Shown here one piece after another: positions 21,195 through 30,996 of a stretch of DNA of 64,000 nt. Source of the DNA: Paramarasmius palmivorus (Eukaryota > Basidiomycota > Agaricomycetes > Agaricales > Marasmiaceae); contig JAYKXP010000191.1 in the NCBI GenBank assembly GCA_037176845.1, forward strand, positions 1 to 64,000, written 5' to 3'. Both the position numbers and the translations under genes were made by a program. Under the pieces are notes generated by a model. That model was not told where the DNA came from. It made no database searches and saw only the letters and a list, made by a program, of their open reading frames with translations. Numbering within the stretch: position 1 is the stretch's first letter; each line of letters begins with the position of its first letter.

Positions 21195-24174
21195 CTATTG
21201 AAAACCCAGATCCATGCCCTGACCATCGAGCATCGCCATAAATGAATCCCAGTTTTCCTGACTGTGTAAACGATGTAATACGTCAGAATGGGAAACACGC
21301 CTCGTTTGAAGGGACACTAACCTGTGGCCATCACCATTACTACCATAGAACGAACTCGCGGGCCAAATCGTATCCTGCGTAGCCAAAGGCGGTTGTGATT
21401 GTGGTTGCGGTTGAAGGTAAGACCAGTCGAATGTAGACTGTTGTTGATCGGGAACCGGGAAAACTTGATTCTCAGAGGGTATCGGTTGTTGTGCAACTTG
21501 CGGGAATTGATCGACGCGTTCATCAGAGTTTTGAACGATAGCAATGATCGCGTTCAATGAGTCCCTACGGGCCGAACATAAGCACGAGGTTTTGCCTTGG
21601 GGATTTTCGATTCTACGTACACAATTCGTCCAGCGCTCTGGTATCTAGAAGTATGGCTGAATAAAAGACTCGATGTTTCCATTAGGAACTTGTATCTCAC
21701 CTCGGCTCGTACCACTTTACCAGTGCCATACACCGGTCCACATACTCCATCTCTTTTCGAATGACAAGAAAGACAAGCGAGGCGATTAGTAACGGTGACT
21801 ACTCAACCGCGGCGTCAGTGCCAGATTTAGAAATGTACAAAGAAAGTTGAAACCACTCACAATCAGACTAGGAGCCATTTCAATACTCGTTTTTCTCCCC
21901 TCACTTAATCTCCTCGCATGCAAAGCTTCGGCGATGAGAACCATAGACCGAGCAGCTGTACGGCATATCGTTTGCGAAGGAATACCATTATCAGTGTCAC
22001 TGTCGGAAGACGATGAATGGATTGCTCGTAGTATGAACGGCCGATGCACCCGAATTCGGACCCAATGGACCATGGAGTTGAGGATGCAGGATTGCCAATA
22101 AAAGAGGAAGTTGCTTTGTGGTTTGTCCCATTTCACTACTCGCGATCATAAATAGAAGGATCAAGGAAGAGGAAGAGCAGGAACGTACGATGCGAAGGTA
22201 TATCATTGACGAATTGGTTCAGTGCAGAGTCTGAGGGCTACATGAGACACAGATGTAGAGATACCATTGGGAAGTGTCACCTAGCTCGAGAACGGCCTCT
22301 GTTTGTGCTTGTGATCCCGGCACTGAAGAAGGGCTCTTGCCGATTCCGTACTGTTCTCGTGTATCAGTAATTCTCTGCTGCCAACGAATAGAAGAAAGCC
22401 AACCAGAGTCCTCTGAACAGATCCCGCGATCTCCATAAGTTTACAATACGTCCTAAAGCACGATATAACCGAGGGTGTTCCTTCGGGCTGTTGGAACTCC
22501 GAGTGTTCCCAATACTCGTCGTCGCAGTCGGCAGGAAGATCAGCATCATAGCTACACAACGAATTCAGTCGCATGCCTCGAAGGGGTAGAACGGGGATAC
22601 AGACTTATCAGGGCTCACAATACTCGGTCTACCCCACGCAATACTCGTCGAAAAATCCGTCACGAGCAGAATCCAAAACGCCCTATTCCACAACTCATCT
22701 TCAATCGTCCGCTTATGCCCCTTGGGTTTCTTGCGATGTGCACCCATTTCCTGTGCGTAACGTATCCCGACTCCAGTAAGTATCCAAACGGAATCCGGGG
22801 TGGATGTCATGCGAAGGAATAGCACTGTTAGCTAGGAGAGGTTGTCATGATTGAGCGTGAAATCAGCGGAATGTAGCACGTACAATGCACGACTGGACAT
22901 CATATAACGTCGGTTGATCTGTGAACTTCAATTGAACGAGGGGTATCTGCTGGAACCATTTCCATCCTAGACTATGACATGAATCGGTTCCATCATACAA
23001 GTTCCTGGGATCATCCGACTGTCGAGAAGCGATAGCGCATACTGCGAGAACGGTAAAAGCGAAAGGACGATCATGGAAATGTAAACCAGCAGCTACTGAG
23101 CGTTCGAATGTCGGACGATGGAGGAGAGGTAAGATGCAGTTGATGGTACTGAAATAGATTCGGATCAAGTCTTGTAAGAGGTCGGGGTCAGGGAAGACAA
23201 GAGGGTAGCCTGGATCCGGAGTATCACAGATTCGTTGGAACTATGCGGAAAGTAAGGAGGTGGAAGCGAGTTGCCATTGGGCAAGAAAGACTCACAGGCA
23301 AACGATGCCAAAACTCGGGTCTCCTGAAACTAGCAAACACAGTGCCAGTAAGTGGCTGAAGCATCCTCGGGATACGACCTGCTTCAAAGGCGTACTGCAA
23401 GAATACAAAGTCGCTAGATCTGCCATAATGACGTTGGTTATGTGTTATGAGCAATTTCTGGAAATCTGTGGTGATTGTGTCGAGAGAGTCTTCACTATCT
23501 TCGGCTTCGGCTTCGGAGTTGGGAGAGGGTGTCGTGCTGGTGGTTTGTGGGAAAGGCCGGTTTGGATGAAAAGTGTCTTCGGAGACTAGGGTGCCTCTTG
23601 CCAAGGAGAGCTGTCTGTCAAGTGTACGAGCATGGTTGGCTAGGTCTACCAACATCTGCCGGGTAACTTCTGGGTCTTCGGGAACAACGAAAGGTGTTGA
23701 TGGGGAGAGAATAGCACCAATCAGTGATTCGACTTTCTCGGTAGCCCTGCCGAATACCGTTAGCTGGCTCGTATAAGAGGTGTGTAGCGGGTTATGCACC
23801 TTCTTGGCCCACGTTTCTGCAATGGACATCATTGGCATCGTACCACGTTGAGAACTACACATGCACCGACCTTCCTATGAACGTCATGGGTACATTTGAT
23901 CTTCAGAGAAAGGCAGTTCGAGCATATGTTTCCCGGGGAGGTAGCACTGTCGCCTGATTTGAATTTCGGGATATGGTCATTGAAAAGGCTATTCTCGAAA
24001 TCGTCTCATGAGACTCACAACGGACTATTGTCGAAGGAAAAGTGAGTACTTGAGATGACCAACTGAGCGACTGAGCGACCGAGAATCACCTTTCTTCCTC
24101 CGGCAAGCATCGCAAGCATTTTGGTGCCGCCTCTTTTTCAGCTCACTTCCTTCAGCACTGTCTGCGAATTGCAT
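21195..24174 (-). CDS. Zn2Cys6 transcription factor with fungal-specific regulatory domain
   Basis: A nuclear DNA-binding regulator. From the start at 24174 the first exons give CDACRRKKVRCD, then after about 20 residues CSNCLSLKIKCTHD: six cysteines in the C-x2-C-x6-C ... C-x2-C-x6-C pattern of a binuclear zinc cluster. Two introns interrupt this region. A conserved stretch FVVPEDPEVTRQMLVDLANHA follows. The fungal-specific transcription factor domain (PF04082-like) is seen from about 23170 to 22500, with LPLLHRPTF, GVGIRYAQEMGAH, SIAWGRPSI and DADLPADCDDEYWE. The C-terminus is Gln/Pro-rich and ends GMDLGF. The junction near 23870 and some middle introns are not fully resolved. Its 3' end is duplicated at 17182-17570, beside the permease. 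It may control that permease or the reductase next door, but this is inference from position only. Confidence 0.85.
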
Positions 24175-24422
24175 CGTAAGGATATTTCATGGAAAGAAGA
24201 GAGAGATTAGCCAGACAGGAAGAAATGCCGTCTTTATTGTAGTGCTGCGATCTGAGTCAAGTTGATTGCCCGAGTGAAAACTAGCGACGCGTGCCTCGGC
24301 AGTCGCGGCGGACTTGAGGACGACTGAATACAGTGGCAGTTCTATTTATAGGTTGCTCGTTCTTTGCTTTATCCTTTTTCACTCTCAGAGTAAAAGATAA
24401 CATGCAGCCATACATCTGTAAG

Positions 24423-25732
24423 TTACCATCCACGCTGGGCAAAGTCAACCAGTATATCCTTAGTTGTCTCCTCCTTGGTCCGATACTTCCACTCTCCTTC
24501 GCCGTTCGCTCCTCTAGTAGCACCTGTCTCGACGGACATACCAAGTAAATCTCTTGCCTTCTTGTTTTCGAATATAGCGTGCGGTACGCCATCTTTCTGA
24601 CAGCCCGGGACACCTCTTGCCAGTGGGTGTTTAGTGTACGGGGCTGGCGTTAGCGTGTTGGCGACGTCGACTAACAAAACCGGTGATCAGTGAGAAGATT
24701 CACTTGGATGAATAAACCGACGAGAAGAGAACATACGCCAATCCTGCCAACAACTAGCTTCCACACTGACGATGATTCTCCGTCCTGAAGCCTCTTCTCT
24801 TTCCATTGCTCGGGCATGAGCTTCTGCGACATCTCTGACATCGACCCAGCTAAAGTACTTTGCTGATAATTGTGCCTCTGTCCGGCCTGCTGCATCTATA
24901 GATGTATGTGAACCATGATTCCATGATACACAGCTAAGTATCGTTGACATACCGGGTTTAAAGGTCATAACAGTTGTGTACCACTCCCCCGCAGAATAGC
25001 CCAGGTTCTCGGGCGTAGAAATGTAGGTTGTCACAGGGCCAAATACCAATGTAGGGTGGATAGCAACCAGATCGAATGTCAAATCAGGATTTTCCTTCAT
25101 AAACCTCCATGCAGCTGTATAATCCCAAAACAGTTCAGTTGTCAATGCATAGTTCCAATCCAAAGCAACGCACCTTTTTCAGCCAATGTTTTACTAGCCC
25201 AGTACTTGACCATACTGTTCGAAACGTCCTTCCCTCTCTCCTCCACCTCTCGAATACTCTGCTCATTCCAGTCATCCTCATTGAACACCTTTGCTTCCGG
25301 CAAAATCTCCATGATAGTCGCAGCGGACGATGTGATAACCACTCTCTTCACTTTCTCTCCAAACTTTTTCACGCTCTCCAGTATCCCAACCGTCCCATTC
25401 ACAGCAGGCCCAATCACCTCGTTTGGATCGCTGGCATCCAGGAGAATGGGTGACGCAACATGCTGAACAGCATCAACGCCTTTGACCGCTTCGTCGAATG
25501 CGCCCGGTTCAGAGATGTCCGAGACAATGACAAAGTCAAACTGCCCATGTCTGTATCCGGCGATTCTCTTGCTAAATTCTTCGACGAGTTGTTTGCCTTT
25601 AGCCTCGGAACGAACGGTGCCACGAACATTGTGTCCTCGCTCTAGAAGAATACGGCATACCCAGGCAGCAATGTACCCTGTAGCGCCGGTAACGAGGATG
25701 AGGGATTGAGAGGTGGGTAGGATGGTGGACAT
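24423..25732 (-). CDS. NAD(P)-dependent reductase of the extended SDR family (dihydroflavonol reductase-like)
   Basis: Four exons (25732-25174, 25114-24953, 24895-24737, 24670-24423) join in phase to 375 residues. The N-terminus has the Rossmann nucleotide-binding motif VTGATGYIAAW. The catalytic pair lies in MVKYWASKTLAEK, the YxxxK motif, preceded by an ITSSAAT segment with the likely catalytic serine. IHPTLVFGP follows, typical of epimerase/dihydroflavonol-4-reductase-like enzymes. Fungal members reduce carbonyls such as methylglyoxal or aldehydes with NADPH, but the substrate here cannot be read from sequence. The C-terminal segment FENKKARDLLGM...TTKDILVDFAQRGW fits the family end. It is cytosolic, with no signal peptide, and is transcribed in the same direction as the regulator, 250 bp from its start. 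Confidence 0.88.
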
Positions 25733-26244
25733 GAGATATCGAGTTGATGTGTGCCAACGCCCGAGCGAGCTCCCCTTGACAGGGAGCTATCTGCGGAGTG
25801 TCTCTGCGGAAACTACTTTCTATCCTGGGATCTCGATGATTTTGTAGCTTCATAGGCCCAGGAGGCATCTAGGGAGAGCGATAGTGTAGGTGAAGATTGT
25901 AGGTTCAGTTGCTGATAGCGATGTTGAATTCGGACTAAGAGGGGTGAATCGTGCGAGAGGTTGGCGCGTGTAGATTTTGCATTCTTTTTGCTAAAACTTG
26001 CGGAGAATCCTTGGTCTGACGGAGAAAGTGGGAGTATATATGTATAACCCAATCGCAAGTCACTGTGTAGTCGACGATGGGAGTTGCGTTCAACGGGTCA
26101 ATTAGCGCCTAAGGGTAAGCGCAAACATCACAAGAATTTAAGTGCGCTGTGTGCCCTCTCGGCTCTCGGGGGTGGGTTCAGATGCAGTACGCACTGATAA
26201 TTAGGAACACAAAAGAACTACTTGTAAAAATCATCATTCAAATC
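25733..26244. promoter_or_regulatory. Reductase promoter region
   Basis: About 510 bp between the reductase start and the stop of the next minus-strand gene. It should hold the reductase promoter and the 3'UTR of the secreted-protein gene. A TATATA-like stretch lies near 26033-26043, but far from the start codon. No coding potential is evident. Confidence 0.4.
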
Positions 26245-27430
26245 TCAGAGTACTGCAAGAATTGCACCAATTGCAAGAGCAGCATGCGGTCCTATACCGG
26301 CGTATACGTAGATGCGTGACGCAGAGTTTCCTTCTCCACCGTTTCCATCCTGTCCTTCGGGACCAGACTCAGGCTCAGCGACAGCATTATTAGCTGTCTG
26401 GGTGACATTGTCTGGTCTCTGTCCGTCTACCGAATAACATTAATGAACATTCTTCACACAAAACCTGCCAATCAAACGTACCGACGAACTCGCTCCCACA
26501 AATACCTTGCATCGTACCCTTGAGGCCTTCGCTTTCTGTTCCCCATATGCCAGGATAATCCTCTTCGGCGGTGATGAAAGCCGCTTTGGTACAGGCGGAG
26601 CAGGTGACGTTTTGTGGAATACCATTGTCAGTATCGGGTTGCCCTCCAAGGAATCTGGTGAGAAGGGCTGGAGTGTCTCCCAAGGTTAGGATGCCGTCTG
26701 TGTCCATGTCTTCGAAAGTGTTGAGGATGTCGGTAACACATTTGGTGTCGCCGCTATTGATGTATCCATGTTAGAGAAGAGCACCACCGAATGGATGAAG
26801 AAGTTACCTTTGCAAGCACAAAATCTTCCTGACCTGATCGTAGGCGTAATTATATGATGTGCTAAAACGTACGAGAAGCAGACTCACGGTACCATATGCG
26901 TCCTGGACACCCTGAATAATGCCATCTGGAGAATCAGGGAAAGTCGAACCGCCAGCCACTTCGCGGATATCAGATTCACACCCAGTGAAAAGAGTGTTGA
27001 CAAGTGAAGAGAGTGTCTCGTTAGGGCATGCCTGTCACATTAGGTCAGAAAAGATTCGGAGTTGCATGTAAAGTATGCGCGATGACATACAGGTGCAGAG
27101 CACATGCTAATAGAAAGAGGTCAGCGACAAGCCGAGATGAGCAACAACCGTAACTGACTTTCCGAGCCAACTATCAATTGGAGGAATAATGGGGGTGCTC
27201 ATGTTCTCCGAAAGAAGGGGCATGAGGTCTGCGAAAGGTAAACATCTTTGCAACGTTGGATCAGATGAGATTCCATTGAGGGCATTGGTACAGCTCTCTG
27301 AAAAGGAACTGCAAATCAAGATGAGTGTCAACCTGCATCACATTTACTGTATTCCTCACCTGCCCGTAGACTGAGCATAGGTGACTGTGACGTTAGCAGC
27401 AAGGATAGCAGTAGCTAGAATGCGGGTCAT
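26245..27430 (-). CDS. Secreted, cysteine-containing protein with GPI-anchor-type C-terminus
   Basis: Seven exons (27430-27360, 27308-27159, 27106-27091, 27031-26888, 26833-26808, 26753-26482, 26426-26245) join in phase to 286 residues. Residues 1-20 (MTRILATAILAANVTVTYAQ) look like a signal peptide. The mature part has spaced cysteines (SESCTNAL, QRCLPF, MCSAPACPNE, GCES, ILCLQ, KCVTD, CSACTKA, ICGSEF), presumably disulphide-bonded. An acidic Gly/Glu/Asn linker leads to a hydrophobic C-terminal tail ending AALAIGAILAVL, as in GPI-anchored fungal cell-surface proteins. Exons 3 and 5 are only 16 and 26 nt. The segment DTDGILTLGD resembles an EF-hand-like loop, but I would not call it one. I recognise a general type of fungal surface protein, not a defined function. 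Confidence 0.78.
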
Positions 27431-27937
27431 AACTGAGGAAAGAGTCGTGATGTAGTTTTGGAAGTGCACAAGCCTCTTATATGTGCCCTTAGCTTCGGCT
27501 CCACACCTTTTGCTTAAGCCAAGTCGGCTACACGACAAGCATCAGTGAACCAACGAATCTACGTCAGCCATCAAACGCTCAAAGTTGAAGCTCAAACAGC
27601 GCTCGTCCTGGTAAAGATCTATACGAACACTGAATGGTAAGTTTGTGCTTCGTTGCGGATGTGAAAACTTACCAAGAGTGCAAAAATCGACTTCAGTCCT
27701 GCGGTCAAGCGATGCTGTCTCTTTGCAAAAGGTGAGCGAAAGGTATACCGAGGTGTGCGGTCAACGGAACTGGCATAGTTTATTTCAGCCTTGGCATCAG
27801 GATCTAGGATCATGTATGGGCCTCCGACCCCAGGTTGTCTCAAAATCTTGCGAGTTGGGCTGAACCACAGCGATCTCAAGCTGGGTATAGAAGAATGACC
27901 AGAATAAGGCGATAATAGTATTGCAATGTACGATAAT
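27431..27937. promoter_or_regulatory. Promoter of the GPI-type gene and 3' flank of mL59
   Basis: On the minus strand a TATAAG element at 27476-27481 lies 46 bp before the start codon at 27430, the same spacing as in the two permease genes. The rest separates this promoter from the mL59 stop at 27938 and shows no supported gene. Confidence 0.5.
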
Positions 27938-28631
27938 CTAGAATGGTAGTTTGCCAGAAAGTCTCTTCGGTGGTTTGAGCGGGTCTGGTCTCCTTCTCCT
28001 GTGATACTGAACGCGTGGCTTTATTAAAGAGGGACGACACGAAAAACACAGAAATACTCACCCCTTTGTAGCTTCTGATCCTCTTGTCCATATCCCGAAG
28101 TAACATTGCCCTGTGTGCTTCCCTCTTGTCCTTGGTACGCTCCCATTTGTGTCCCTTGAACATCCTCTTCTTCTCGGCGTACAAGGGGACGCGTTGAGCA
28201 CCTTCGCCCTTTTGCTCTGGCATAAATTTGCCCACCCAATCCACCTCAAAAGCCAATAGTTTCAGCTTTTCAGGTAACTCGGGCGCCTTCTCCGACTCTG
28301 TTTGAGATTCCTGTCCTGCTTTGGCACGAAGAACCTCCGCCAACACTTGGGGCTCGTGCAGTTTCGGTCCGGGTGGTAACAAGTGAAGGGTGTTCGTCTC
28401 TTTGGCCTTCTTGATTAATTCTGCTTGGCGACGAAGAGAGTACTTTGGTGGAGCCCAGCGACCGGTTTTGGGATTACGGTGAGGAAGAAAAGGATTGGGC
28501 AAGCGAATGCCCTGAGCGGTGCTAGTTGGCTCCTTGGGAGGGAGAGGACCATGCCTCGCAATGTGACTTTCAAGGCCTTTCAGCTCATGAAAACGAAATT
28601 TTGCAATGGCTCGAGCGGCGGCAGCTGACAT
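27938..28631 (-). CDS. mrpL25: Mitochondrial large-subunit ribosomal protein mL59 (yeast L25 type)
   Basis: A component of the large subunit of the mitochondrial ribosome. Two exons, 28631-28062 and 28006-27938, give 212 residues. The N-terminal IAKFRFHELKGLESHI.RHGPLPP, the central LPNPFLPHRNPKTGRWAPP and the following PKYSLRRQAELIKKA are typical of fungal mL59/L25. I chose the acceptor at 28007 (CAG|TATCAC) because it gives the basic, Pro-rich tail YHRRRRPDPLKPPKR, expected for the family; a downstream AG would instead give an unrelated hydrophobic tail. The start at 28631 (MSAAAARAIAKF) fits the family N-terminus. An in-frame ATG 27 codons upstream would add a Ser/Arg-rich, presequence-like extension. 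It is divergent from the TENA gene, with 159 bp between start codons. Confidence 0.85.
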
Positions 28632-28790
28632 TGACCGACTCGAGGTGGAAAGTCGGAGAAAGACGTTGTTTGTTTGCCAAACAAACGCGACTTGTCTTGC
28701 CGCCATCACCAATCAGTTAACGGTCTCTGAAGGGAAGGCACTCAATCTTACGACTATTGTCCTGTTCTTGAAGCTTTTACAGGTATCAAA
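28632..28790. promoter_or_regulatory. Bidirectional promoter, mL59 and TENA/THI-4 genes
   Basis: 159 bp separate the start codons of two divergent genes. Both core promoters must lie here or overlap the neighbouring 5' ends. The longer mL59 frame would extend 81 bp into this gap. Confidence 0.6.
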
Positions 28791-29574
28791 ATGGCATTAA
28801 CCAAGCATCTTCTCAGTATCCCAACAAAAACCTCTTATGACCTTGCCATCGATCACCCATTCCTTCGTGACGCGGGAAGTGGTACTCTCAGTCACGATCT
28901 GCTGGCTCTCTGGCTTTCTCAGGACAGAATCTACGCGTCTCGAGCATATCCGCGATATATTGGCCTACTCATCGCCAACTTGACACAAAACACACCAAAG
29001 CTAATCGACAGTTCGGAACAGGAATCCTTCAAACGCATATTCCGGATTTTAACCTTTAGTCTTGATAACGTTGGCCGAGAGATGGATTTCTTCAACGAGA
29101 CTGCTGAGAAGTGGGGTTTGGAGCTAGATGTTTGGCAAGAGAGGCAAGGAACAAAGACTTACTTGGCCGAGATGGATATCGTCGCCAAGGACCGGCGTGT
29201 CGAGCATGGGCTGGTGTTTCTGTGGGCGATGGAGAAGGTATTTTCAATCTCTGTTCTCTTCCCTGTGCATGCAATGACGATCAGCACAGGTATATCTCGA
29301 TGCCTGGTCATCCGTGAAAGCGCAACTCGATGCCCAGAATCTTCAGAGCGCAGATGCCAATCCAACGCTCTCGGCCGTCATATCACTAGCTACGAATTGG
29401 AGTAACCCAGACTTTGTTGCCTTCGTGGACAATTTGGGCTCCTTGGTGGACTCGCTTGATATACAACCCGAGACTGATACTTGGAGAGAATGCGAGGAAA
29501 TCTGGGAGAAAGTTGTCGAAATAGAAGCTACATTTTGGCCCGAGAACGGAGAGGAGAGACGGGCAAGGAAATAG
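28791..29574 (+). CDS. TENA/THI-4 (thiaminase-2-like) domain protein
   Basis: Two exons, 28791-29237 and 29290-29574, give 243 residues, about the usual length of a single TENA/THI-4 domain. This all-helical, haem-oxygenase-like fold is found in thiaminase II and related proteins that hydrolyse or salvage thiamin pyrimidines. Visible family features are HPFLRDAGSGTLSHDLLALWLSQDRIYASRAYPRYIG near the N-terminus and WAMEKVYLDAW in the centre, spanning the intron. FVAFVDNLGSLVDSL and WEKVVEIEATFW close it. The catalytic cysteine of classical thiaminase II is not evident, so enzymatic activity is uncertain. It is predicted cytosolic. Confidence 0.8.
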
Positions 29575-29771
29575 CGGGATATACAAGTAGTTTTGATTAG
29601 ATGCATCGAGGGAGGTCGCGTCGATATGTATATAACAAATTGGAAATTGGAATGTATTTTGAACCCTAACCTTGCCTGGCATTCGGTAGGGTTTGGGACT
29701 AACCCTAACACGTAAGCTTGCAACACTTCCACCCATACCACTACCGGCCTACTTTTTTCCCTTTCAAACAA
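29575..29771 (+). promoter_or_regulatory. yra1 promoter with telomere-like boxes
   Basis: AACCCTAAC occurs at 29662-29670 and again at 29701-29709, and the reverse form TAGGGTTT at 29687-29694, all within about 110 bp of the yra1 start codon. AACCCTAA telobox elements are known in promoters of translation and ribosome genes in several fungi and plants. Their role here is inferred. Confidence 0.5.
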
Positions 29772-30803
29772 ATGTCTGCTCTTCGTGGTGGTCGCTCGCG
29801 AAAGCCATATAGCGTTTGTCTCCATTCAACATGCTCGAAAATGTGTTTGGCTCATACTTTCATTCACAGCGTCCCAATGTCAACGAGCAATGGGTTCACG
29901 ACAAAGCTCCTGGGGTCAAGAACAACTTGAACAACTCGGAATCAAGACCTCGAATACCTTCTGACGTCGCCACCTCAAATACAAAGCTATTGGTGTCCAA
30001 TTTACACTATGAGATAACCCCAAAGGACCTCGCAGTACGTGACAACATGTGGCTGCCGCCTGTCGAGCTTAGCTTTTTCTCACCCAACTACAGGCCATCT
30101 TTGGACAGATTGGCACGCTCGTCCGCGAGCCATTGATCAGGGTACGAAAATCGACCTAGCCGCCCTTCTTCATGAAAAGAAAAGCCAACCTACCGCCTGT
30201 CACTTCTGGTTTTCAAGTACGATCGCAGTGGACGCTCCTCTGGAACCGCTATCATCTCCTACGATACTGCGGCTGAGGCAACAAAGGCCAAGAAGCAATT
30301 CGATGGACTTTTGGCGAAAGGTGCGTTACACTAGAGTCGGGTACCTGTCAAAAACTCATTTCCACGCTTTTAGGCCAACCGATGTCGATAACGTACGACA
30401 CCGCACCACAACGTGCACTTCGACGATCAGTCAGCGCACCAGGATCCTCTTTGATCAACAGAATTCAACGACCCCCGCTCAAGGATCGGCTTACCTCGGA
30501 TGACTCTGACATCAAAGACTCTGATGGCCCGTAGGTTACCAAGGCATCTTATTTCAATCGTCATTTCTAACGTCGTGCAGGGGACCAGTGCGCTCCAGAC
30601 CAAGCAGAGGCCGACGAGGAGGCCCAAAGAAACCTGCTTCAAGACCCGAACCAAAAAAGCCAAAGACGGCGGAGGAATTGGATAAGGAACTCGATGCATT
30701 CATGGGAGACTCAGAAGCCCCAACTGCGAATGGTAGTACGGTTGACGCGCCTCAGGCCGCAGACACGACAGGGAAGGCAGCTGAGGACGTTGAAATGGCT
30801 TGA
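29772..30803 (+). CDS. yra1: mRNA export adaptor Yra1/ALYREF (THO complex subunit 4)
   Basis: A nuclear RNA-binding adaptor that links the TREX complex and spliced mRNA to the export receptor. Six exons (29772-29813, 29870-30034, 30094-30141, 30218-30320, 30374-30530, 30581-30803) join in phase to 245 residues. The N-terminus has an Arg/Gly segment (RGGRSRKPYSRP) and NEQWVHDKAPG. One RRM spans about residues 48-125, with the RNP2-like KLLVSNLHYEI and the RNP1-like GTAIISYD. The tail has a basic RSRPSRGRRGGPKKP box and ends with TAEELDKELDAFMGD, the conserved C-terminal ALYREF/FoP segment. Exon 1 is only 42 nt and its donor (GTTTGT) is weak, but it gives a family-like N-terminus. It is convergent with aip1, 193 bp apart. 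Confidence 0.9.
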
Positions 30804-30996
30804 CCACATCCCGATTCTGCATAAAAATAACATACTTCTTGGTGTAGCGACAGTTGTTCGTCCTATTTTGTTTGCTCCTTTTGCTCGTGTTACTGTACAT
30901 AATGATATTCTCTTGAAAAGGCCTGTAATACTTCCTCTGGATATCTTTGCTATAAACAATTTGCCTGCCTCTTCCACTCCCGTCCTGGATATGAAA

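Noticed and set aside
26245..27430. EF-hand in the secreted protein
   Set aside because: DMDTDGILTLGD has the loop-like acidic pattern, but the flanking helices and the last acidic ligand of the 12-residue loop are not convincing.
29655..29712. Interstitial telomere remnant
   Set aside because: Only three separate AACCCTA units in mixed orientation; there is no tandem array as at a telomere. Treated as promoter boxes instead.
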